This document shows positions 1 through 3,759 of a stretch of DNA of 5,017 bases, in pieces. The notes below the pieces were generated by a model. That model had not been told where the DNA came from and made no database searches. It saw nothing but the letters and a program-made list of their open reading frames with translations. This DNA comes from an uncultured Achromobacter sp. (GTDB taxonomy: Bacteria; Pseudomonadota; Gammaproteobacteria; Burkholderiales; Burkholderiaceae_B), in the NCBI GenBank assembly GCA_913775005.1, contig CAJYKY010000412.1, forward strand, positions 1 to 5,017, written 5' to 3'. Positions within the stretch are counted from its first letter, which is position 1, and each line of letters opens with the position of its first letter. Both the position numbers and the translations under genes were made by a program.

Positions 1-225
1 AACGACGTCGAGATGCATCAGCCCATGCTGTTTTCAGCGTTGGTAATCGCGGGTTGTATCGGCTTCTCCGCGCTGCTGATCGGCCTGGTGGCCGACCCGG
101 TGGAGCGGCTACGCAGCCGGTTGCGCCGGCGTCCCGATGCGGCTGGCCAGACGCCCACGCCGGACACGCAGCGTCGGCCGCAAGGCGCTGCACAACCGAT
201 GGGGTCTATTCACCGCGTGCCTTGA
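1..225 (+). CDS. C-terminal end of a membrane protein, possibly acyltransferase-3 family (5' partial)
   Basis: The frame is open from the first base and stops at TGA 223-225, so only about 74 residues are visible. They contain one strongly hydrophobic helix (FSALVIAGCIGFSALLIGLV, roughly residues 11-30) followed at once by a basic stretch, DPVERLRSRLRRRP, and then a Pro/Gln/Thr-rich hydrophilic tail of about 30 residues. A last transmembrane helix ending in a V-x-x-P-V-x-R-L-R-like cytosolic boundary is common at the C-terminus of acyltransferase-3 (OafA/OatA-type) membrane enzymes, which O-acylate surface polysaccharides. That assignment is an inference from a short tail; another multi-pass membrane protein fits as well. 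The ATG at 13 is probably internal, because the frame is open upstream and no ribosome binding site precedes it. The stop codon lies inside the 3' end of the convergent XRE gene, giving a 20-bp tail-to-tail overlap. Confidence 0.55.
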   Translation, partial: NDVEMHQPMLFSALVIAGCIGFSALLIGLVADPVERLRSRLRRRPDAAGQTPTPDTQRRPQGAAQPMGSIHRVP

Positions 226-604
226 TATACGCAGCCAGCACCAATTCAATCTGCCGCTTTTCCTGTGAACTCAAGCGCGCATACGTGGCATAGGACACGG
301 ATTCGAAGGGCCAGGCCGGCGGCGCCGCATTGTCGCCGGCCTTGGCGGCGGGCGGATCGGCATAACCGGAATTCAGCATCGGACCTTCGCCGGTGCTCAG
401 CCACATCGGGCTGACGCGCAGGGCGCGGGTCAGCTTGATCAGCGCGTCGCTTGAAGGCTGTAGGCGCTGCCCGCTTTCGTAGTTGCCGATGGCGCTTTGC
501 GACAGGTTGCTTGCGACTGCCAAGTCCTTTTGTGTCCATCCCTGAAGCATTCTTGCATTGCGCAGACGATGGCTAAACGTGTCCAATCGATCAACCTGAG
601 ACAT
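206..604 (-). CDS. XRE/Cro-CI-type helix-turn-helix transcriptional regulator
   Basis: A 132-residue cytoplasmic DNA-binding protein. Residues about 10-71 form a lambda-repressor-like HTH domain: FSHRLRNARMLQGWTQKDLA (first helices), then the turn and recognition helix around residues 32-46 (SNLSQSAIGNYESGQ). It closes with the PMWLSTGEGPM segment at 66-76, which is typical of phage-repressor-like XRE proteins. A linker rich in Ala/Pro follows, then a C-terminal helix (LSSQEKRQIELVLAAYIKA) that could mediate oligomerisation. There is no S24 peptidase domain, so it is not a LexA/CI-type self-cleaving repressor. The start is ATG at 602-604; an in-frame TTG at 650-652 would add 16 residues of AT-rich, poorly protein-like sequence and was not chosen. 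No clear Shine-Dalgarno precedes the ATG, so translation may be leaderless or weak. It stands alone, converging on the membrane protein to its left. Its target is unknown; autoregulation through sites in 605-690 is plausible but inferred. Confidence 0.9.
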   Translation of the reverse strand: MSQVDRLDTFSHRLRNARMLQGWTQKDLAVASNLSQSAIGNYESGQRLQPSSDALIKLTRALRVSPMWLSTGEGPMLNSGYADPPAAKAGDNAAPPAWPFESVSYATYARLSSQEKRQIELVLAAYIKARGE

Positions 605-647
605 TAATATGAATTGATTTATTTGATTAAAACATCTCAATACTGAC
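605..647 (-). promoter_or_regulatory. Possible promoter/operator of the XRE gene
   Basis: Reading leftward toward the ATG at 604, this AT-rich stretch contains TTGAGA (five of six to the -35 consensus, about 40 bp upstream of the ATG) and, further up, TTGCCG followed 17 bp later by TAATCA. Neither pair has a good -10 partner, so the exact promoter is unresolved. Two copies of AATCAA with 9-bp periodicity lie just before the start codon and could be regulator half-sites. This is a positional inference and the evidence is weak. Confidence 0.25.
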
Positions 648-658
648 GGCAAATAAAC

Positions 659-687
659 GGATTACACCCCAATTTCCGGGTTAATCC
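659..687. repeat. Imperfect inverted repeat upstream of the XRE gene
   Basis: GGATTACACCC (659-669) faces GGGTTAATCC (678-687). The arms pair completely apart from a one-base bulge, around an 8-nt centre. No T-tract follows on either strand, so it is not an intrinsic terminator. Its position 55-83 bp upstream of the XRE start suggests an operator for that protein or another dimeric regulator. An RNA hairpin in a leader is the alternative. Confidence 0.4.
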
Positions 688-709
688 CCTCATCGCAACA
701 TTTGCATGC

Positions 710-904
710 TTAGCCGTAGCGCCGCGCTAACAAATTATTAATATATTCAAATGCTTGCGCGTCATCGACGTCGATTAGGCGGCACACAACCCGCCATTGC
801 CGCCGAATAGGAACCGCCGTGAGTTTATGGCGATTTCTGTATCGGATATCGAAAATAATGTATCGGTAATACTTAATAATCGATTGTTGTAATTCAGAAA
901 ACAA
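710..904 (-). other. Doubtful AT-rich reading frame, possible gene remnant
   Basis: A 64-codon minus-strand frame encodes a sequence that reads fairly like protein, with an aromatic/basic N-terminal half (KYYRYIIFDIRYRNR) and a plausible C-terminal helix (DDAQAFEYINNLLARRYG). Against it: there is no Met codon anywhere in the frame, the only usable start is TTG 902-904 without a ribosome binding site, and an upstream in-frame stop lies at 944-946. Codon use is much AT-richer than in the neighbouring genes. I do not recognise a family. It is most likely chance or a decayed fragment of acquired DNA; a real small gene is the less likely alternative. Confidence 0.15.
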
Positions 905-982
905 ACGGCGTTTCAGGCGCTTCCCCGACCCTCTGCGCCCCCGTTACCGTTACCATCAGAAACCACAGATACGTATCTTCAC

Positions 983-1020
983 AAAAAAACACGCCCGTGT
1001 TTAAATGAAACACGGGCGTG
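983..1020 (-). terminator. Strong intrinsic terminator reading on the minus strand
   Basis: CACGCCCGTGTTT (990-1002) and AAACACGGGCGTG (1008-1020) are perfect 13-bp complements around a 5-nt loop. The plus strand has seven A residues at 983-989 just left of the stem, so on the minus strand the hairpin is followed directly by seven U residues, the canonical Rho-independent layout. On the plus strand no U-tract follows (ACTTCC). It therefore ends a leftward transcript, yet no minus-strand protein gene lies upstream of it (to the right), where the plus-strand response-regulator gene begins at 1234. It may be the 3' end of a small RNA or a barrier to antisense transcription. Confidence 0.85.
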
Positions 1021-1070
1021 ACTTCCAGGCTGTATCGGGTCAGCCACTGCCAACGGCAGCGGCTTCGTAA
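983..1070 (-). ncRNA. Candidate small RNA ending at the minus-strand terminator (5' end undefined)
   Basis: The terminator at 983-1020 needs a leftward transcript. Just upstream on that strand is a second hairpin, 1043-1051 with 1055-1063 (minus-strand GCCGCTGCC / GGCAGTGGC, 3-nt loop). Its fourth base pair is a G-U wobble on the minus-strand RNA but an A-C mismatch on the plus strand, so the structure is better as minus-strand RNA. An alternative small stem GGCTG/CAGCC (1028-1032, 1041-1045) overlaps it. Hairpin plus terminator with a U7 tail resembles an Hfq-type sRNA. No promoter was identified, so the 5' end given is only a minimum. This is an inference; the same signals could simply stop antisense RNA. 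Confidence 0.35.
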
Positions 1071-1223
1071 CGACACTCGTCCCGGCTTCCCCGCGCCCCA
1101 AATTCGAACAACACCGCCAGACGGTCTCGTCATGGCGCGCAGCTTAGAGAGAGGGGCATGCCAGCACTGCCGACGTTACGCGCAGACTATCAAGCGCCGC
1201 CTCCCCCGCCGCGCGACCTCATT

Positions 1224-1228
1224 GGAAG
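1224..1228 (+). promoter_or_regulatory. Ribosome binding site fixing the start at 1234
   Basis: GGAAG lies five bases before ATG 1234-1236, a normal Shine-Dalgarno spacing. The same frame is open further upstream to ATG 1018, but that start sits inside the 983-1020 terminator hairpin and would add 72 residues of Arg/Cys-rich sequence unlike any receiver N-terminus. This site decides in favour of the internal start. Confidence 0.7.
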
Positions 1229-1233
1229 CATCA

Positions 1234-2046
1234 ATGAATAACACGCTGGATGTCATTTTCCTTGGGGCTGACGACGCCAGGCATGCCAAATTGGTGGACG
1301 CGCTGTCCCACCTTGGCTTCTGCGTCCGGCGCTGCCTGGACCTGGTTGAAGTGTATGAACGCTATTCCCGCCGGCCCAGTCCGCTGGTCGTTCTTGAGGC
1401 TCCCTTAACCGATATCCACAACGCCGCCGTACGGCTACGCGCCATTGAACGCGGCTTGGGGATCGTGGCGATTGCCGCGTTTACCGACGCGGAAAGCCGC
1501 ATCCGCACGTTGCTGTGCGGCGCCGATGCCTGCCTGGCACCGGACGTAACGGGATTGGAGCTGGCTGCCGTGCTGCAAGCGCTGGTGCGCCGCGCCGTGG
1601 GCCTGGACGGCATGGACGCCGCCGCCGACGCGCCCGCTGAAGAGCCCGCCGGGGAAACCTGGCGGCTGGCCAACAAGGGGTGGACGCTGATCAGCCCGGC
1701 CGGCCGCGCGCTGGGCCTCACCACGGGCGAGCGGGATTTCCTGACCCGCCTGGTCACCGCGCCGGATCGAAAAGTCAGCCGCGACGCGTTCTACGCGGAT
1801 GGCGCGGACGACACCGATAACGGCATCACTCGCCGTCGTTTCGTCGACGTGATGATCAGCCGCCTGCGCCGCAAAGCCGCCGCCAGTCAGATGACGCTGC
1901 CGATCCGCGCCGTGCATGGCTGGGGCTATATGTTCGCCGCCGACATTGCGCTGGATCTGGACTACCGGGTTTCAGGGGAAGACAGCCGGCTGGACGGGCT
2001 GGAAGACTGGCGCCGCGAAACGGCCGATGCCGGCGCGGGCGGTTGA
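1234..2046 (+). CDS. OmpR/PhoB-type winged-helix regulator with degenerate receiver domain
   Basis: A 270-residue cytoplasmic transcription factor. Residues about 5-121 fit the response-regulator receiver fold: acidic pair D13-D14, a beta3 strand PLVVLEAPL at 50-58, and GADACL at 96-101 before the last helix. The key chemistry is missing by alignment: the phospho-acceptor Asp is Glu55, the conserved Thr is Ala81, and the Lys of the usual K-P pair is Pro103. An Ala/Glu/Pro-rich linker (about 125-141) leads to a C-terminal winged helix (143-236) with the family's LTTGERDFLTRLV, VDVMISRLRRK and HGWGYMF signatures, so DNA binding should be intact. A 34-residue acidic tail follows. No sensor kinase is adjacent, which fits an orphan, phosphorylation-independent regulator. 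Its targets are unknown. The fold assignment is firm for the C-terminus and good for the N-terminus; constitutive activity from the Glu is an inference. Confidence 0.92.
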   Translation: MNNTLDVIFLGADDARHAKLVDALSHLGFCVRRCLDLVEVYERYSRRPSPLVVLEAPLTDIHNAAVRLRAIERGLGIVAIAAFTDAESRIRTLLCGADACLAPDVTGLELAAVLQALVRRAVGLDGMDAAADAPAEEPAGETWRLANKGWTLISPAGRALGLTTGERDFLTRLVTAPDRKVSRDAFYADGADDTDNGITRRRFVDVMISRLRRKAAASQMTLPIRAVHGWGYMFAADIALDLDYRVSGEDSRLDGLEDWRRETADAGAGG

Positions 2047-2092
2047 GTTCGGATCAAGACCGGATTAGGGCGCATCCGATACCGTACAGGCG

Positions 2093-2132
2093 AAAAAAAC
2101 GCGGCGCTGCCCCCGAGAGGTAAGACGCCGCG
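2093..2132 (-). terminator. Intrinsic terminator reading on the minus strand
   Basis: CGCGGCG (2100-2106) pairs with CGCCGCG (2126-2132) across a 19-nt loop, and seven A residues on the plus strand (2093-2099) abut the left arm. On the minus strand this is a GC stem followed by U7. On the plus strand no U-tract follows (CTAAAAC), so it should not efficiently end the plus-strand gene stopping at 2046. The long loop makes it less ideal than the 983-1020 hairpin. No minus-strand gene is apparent upstream, which implies a non-coding leftward transcript or an antisense barrier. Confidence 0.65.
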
Positions 2133-2290
2133 CTAAAACAACACGTGAACCCGGAGTCATCAGCCGGCACTGATGCCTTCTACCTGGATCACGCGATTCC
2201 AACATTCGTGCCTCATACTGCTCACGCACGGTCCGACCGTGAACCTTTGCAGGGTCTCTAGTCCCCACAAAAGCTGCAACGTGATCAACG
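2093..2290 (-). ncRNA. Candidate structured RNA ending at the 2093-2132 terminator (5' end undefined)
   Basis: Reading leftward from about 2290, consecutive complementary segments suggest a folded RNA. A 7-bp closing stem joins 2280-2286 and 2187-2193. Directly stacked inside it is a 6-bp stem 2274-2279 with 2247-2252. Next come a tight hairpin 2227-2241 (CACGGT/ACCGTG, loop CCG), a hairpin 2158-2175 (CATCAG/CTGATG), and finally the GC stem with U7 at 2093-2132. I could not match it to 6S, tmRNA, RNase P, SRP RNA or a known riboswitch by eye. The stems read nearly equally on both strands; only the terminator assigns the minus strand. The transcript may begin further right, up to about 2445. 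No promoter was located. Confidence 0.35.
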
Positions 2291-2301
2291 CCCGGAAGAT
2301 G

Positions 2302-2328
2302 AGGCCAACCCGCAATGCGGGTTGGCTT
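2302..2328. repeat. Perfect 10-bp hairpin in the region upstream of kch
   Basis: GCCAACCCGC (2304-2313) and GCGGGTTGGC (2317-2326) pair perfectly around AAT. On the plus strand an A-U and a G-U pair extend the stem to 12 bp. This sequence type is common in intrinsic terminators of GC-rich beta-proteobacteria, but here only TT follows on the plus strand before ACCGCCC, and the minus strand reads CCTCATCTT after the stem. It may be a weak or degraded terminator, a dispersed repeat unit, or part of a structured RNA. Confidence 0.5.
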
Positions 2329-2413
2329 ACCGCCCGTATCAGCGGTGTTCCGTTTGGATAGCCGCGTGATGAAGGAAGTTTAGGACTAGCCGCGCGATTC
2401 CAGTAATTCTTTG

Positions 2414-2471
2414 TTGATAGCCTTCTATACCTTTTAGGCATAGCAGAGCGCCTCGTGTATCGTCCTAAAAT
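2414..2471 (+). promoter_or_regulatory. Possible kch promoter region
   Basis: This AT-richer stretch just upstream of kch has TTGATA at 2414-2419 as a possible -35 and TAAAAT at 2466-2471 (five of six to the -10 consensus), but the two are too far apart to pair with each other. TTGATA has only a poor -10 partner (GCATAG, 18 bp on), and TAAAAT lacks an obvious -35. I place the promoter here from position and composition only. Confidence 0.25.
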
Positions 2472-2496
2472 ACGGACAAAAGGACACGCCCCCCAC

Positions 2497-3756
2497 ATGC
2501 CCACCCCCTCCGTCTCGTTGAAGCAGCGCCTGCGCAAAGTGGCCTCGCTGTTTCCGCCCAACTGGTGTCTGGCAATCCTGGTCGCGCTGGACGGCTACGC
2601 ATTCATGCACCCCGTGCTGCGCGAAGTGCGCGCTCGCGAATACACGTTCTGGCTGGCGCTGGACAACTGGCACGAGGTCATGCGCGTGGTGGGCCTGCTG
2701 GAGATCCCGCGCCTGGTGCTGGGCGTGGGCTTGCAGATCATTGCCATCGGCCTGATTCTGAAGGCGCGCATCGCCTGGGCGTTTTCACTAGTGCTGCTGA
2801 TAGGTATCGGCACCTTCGCCATCCTGGGCGACATCGGGCGCGCCGGCCTGGGCATCTACACCCTGGTGCTGGTAATTGCGCTGGTTGCCTACTGGCGCCG
2901 CTTCGATCGTGCCAGCGTCACCGCCGGGTCGCTGTTTGCGCTGGTCAGCATGGTGTCGCTGCTGATCTACGCCATTTTCGGCACGCTGTATCTGGGCAAC
3001 GAATTCAATCCGCCAGTGCTGGATGCAGGCACCGCGTTTTATTTTTCGATCGTGTCGATGTCCACGGTGGGTTATGGCGACATCACGCCGCACAGCACCA
3101 CGGCCAGGCTCTTTACCGCGTCGATTATCATCCTGGGCATTACCGTGTTCGCCACATCCATCAGCGCCATCGCTGGTCCGGTGATTGGCGGCAACCTGAA
3201 ACGGCTGGTTAAAGGCAAGTTCTCCACCGCCATGAGAAAAAATCACATCATCATTGCGGGCGCCACGCCGCTGGCGCTTAGCGTGTACGACGGCCTGCGC
3301 CGCCGGGGCGAAGAAGTGACGGTGATCGTGCCTCCTGGCGTGCCGCATGAATACCCCGCCGCGACCGATCTGATCGAAGGCGACCCCTCCAGTGTTGAAG
3401 TGCTGCGCAGCGCCAGCGTGACGCGTGCGCGCTATGTGCTGGCGCTGCGCGATGACGACGCCGAAAACGCGTTCATCGTGTTGGCGGCCAAGGAAGCCAC
3501 GGCCGAAGGCGGCGCGAAGACGGTCGCGCTGGTCAACACCAGCAAGCATCTGGAAAAGATCCGGCGCGTGCAGCCGGACATGGTGTTCTCGGTGCAGCTG
3601 CTGGGCGCCGAACTGCTGACGCGCGCCATCAATGGCGAACCCATGGACAGCCAGGCCATCACCGACCTGTTCTTCGCCAAGGCCGCAGTCCCGGCGACGC
3701 CGGCGGCTGCCCCCACGCCTGCGCCTGCTTCAACCCCGCCCGCCACGGCCAGCTGA
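2497..3756 (+). CDS. kch: Kch-type voltage-gated-family potassium channel with RCK domain
   Basis: A 419-residue inner-membrane K+ channel, close in length and layout to E. coli Kch (417 residues). Hydrophobic segments at roughly 22-41, 68-88, 92-112, 114-132, 144-167 and 204-230 give six helices. The pore loop before the last carries the K+ selectivity filter T190-V-G-Y-G-D195, followed by ITP. The fourth helix lacks the regular arginines of true voltage sensors, as in E. coli Kch. Residues about 249-395 form a cytosolic RCK (TrkA-N-like) domain, starting HIIIAGATPLALSVYDGL with a reduced glycine motif, and including LRDDDAENAFIVLAAKE and INGEPMDSQAI. Segments such as MTAFYFSI-type, STVGYGDI, ARLFT and ITVFATS recall the E. 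coli protein directly. The last 25 residues are an Ala/Pro/Thr-rich tail. ATG 2497 is preferred: AAAAGGA (2478-2484) precedes it, though 12 nt away. An in-frame GTG at 2455 has no ribosome site. It is tail-to-tail with the EAL gene, with 3 bp between. Confidence 0.93.
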   Translation: MPTPSVSLKQRLRKVASLFPPNWCLAILVALDGYAFMHPVLREVRAREYTFWLALDNWHEVMRVVGLLEIPRLVLGVGLQIIAIGLILKARIAWAFSLVLLIGIGTFAILGDIGRAGLGIYTLVLVIALVAYWRRFDRASVTAGSLFALVSMVSLLIYAIFGTLYLGNEFNPPVLDAGTAFYFSIVSMSTVGYGDITPHSTTARLFTASIIILGITVFATSISAIAGPVIGGNLKRLVKGKFSTAMRKNHIIIAGATPLALSVYDGLRRRGEEVTVIVPPGVPHEYPAATDLIEGDPSSVEVLRSASVTRARYVLALRDDDAENAFIVLAAKEATAEGGAKTVALVNTSKHLEKIRRVQPDMVFSVQLLGAELLTRAINGEPMDSQAITDLFFAKAAVPATPAAAPTPAPASTPPATAS

Positions 3757-3759
3757 TCA

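Larger units (their letters stand above)
605..1233. other. Long intergenic region between the XRE gene and the response-regulator-like gene
   Basis: About 630 bp lie between the divergent XRE (minus) and winged-helix (plus) genes, and I see no convincing protein gene here. The left half (about 605-900) is markedly AT-richer than the flanking genes. It contains an imperfect inverted repeat (659-687), a perfect 12-bp palindrome ATCGACGTCGAT (764-775) and a 7-bp direct repeat GTATCGG at 839-845 and 860-866, spaced 21 bp apart. The right half holds a strong minus-strand intrinsic terminator (983-1020) and a second hairpin (1043-1063). Promoters for both flanking genes must lie here, but no hexamer pair close to the sigma-70 consensus could be picked with confidence. 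The mixed composition suggests a patched region, perhaps including decayed acquired DNA. Confidence 0.7.
2047..2496. other. Structured intergenic region upstream of kch
   Basis: About 450 bp without a credible protein gene. Frames on either strand give compositions such as Arg/Cys/Trp-rich runs with no recognisable domain. The region is unusually rich in inverted repeats: 2100-2132 (minus-strand terminator), 2158-2175, 2187-2193 with 2280-2286, 2227-2241, 2247-2252 with 2274-2279, 2302-2328 and 2425-2443. It also has near-identical direct repeats TAGCCGCGyGAT at 2359-2370 and 2387-2398, and CGCGATTCCA twice (2192-2201, 2393-2402). It must carry the kch promoter toward its right end. See the separate terminator and candidate RNA entries. 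Confidence 0.7.

Noticed and set aside
764..775. Perfect palindrome ATCGACGTCGAT
   Set aside because: A single short palindrome in GC-rich DNA without positional context; noted in the intergenic entry but not enough to call an operator or recombination site.
839..866. Two copies of GTATCGG spaced 21 bp
   Set aside because: A 7-bp repeat is expected fairly often by chance in a window this size, and no gene start is close enough to assign it as an operator.
1095..1115. TTCGAAT on the minus strand, resembling a tRNA T-loop
   Set aside because: The flanking five bases do not pair to form a T-stem, and no acceptor, D or anticodon arms surround it.
894..1133. Minus-strand frame of 79 codons spanning the 983-1020 terminator
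   Set aside because: It would translate straight through a strong terminator hairpin in the same orientation and shows no protein features.
1018..1233. 72-residue N-terminal extension of the winged-helix regulator from an upstream in-frame ATG
   Set aside because: The ATG overlaps the terminator hairpin, the extension is Arg/Cys-rich without any domain character, and a good ribosome site precedes ATG 1234.
2160..2561. Minus-strand frame of 133 codons running from the intergenic region into kch
   Set aside because: No recognisable domain, a composition unlike a real protein, and an overlap with the start of kch. The underlying DNA is better explained as hairpins.
2788..3549. Minus-strand frame of 253 codons
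   Set aside because: Antisense to kch; composition is Arg/His/Gln-rich and matches no family.
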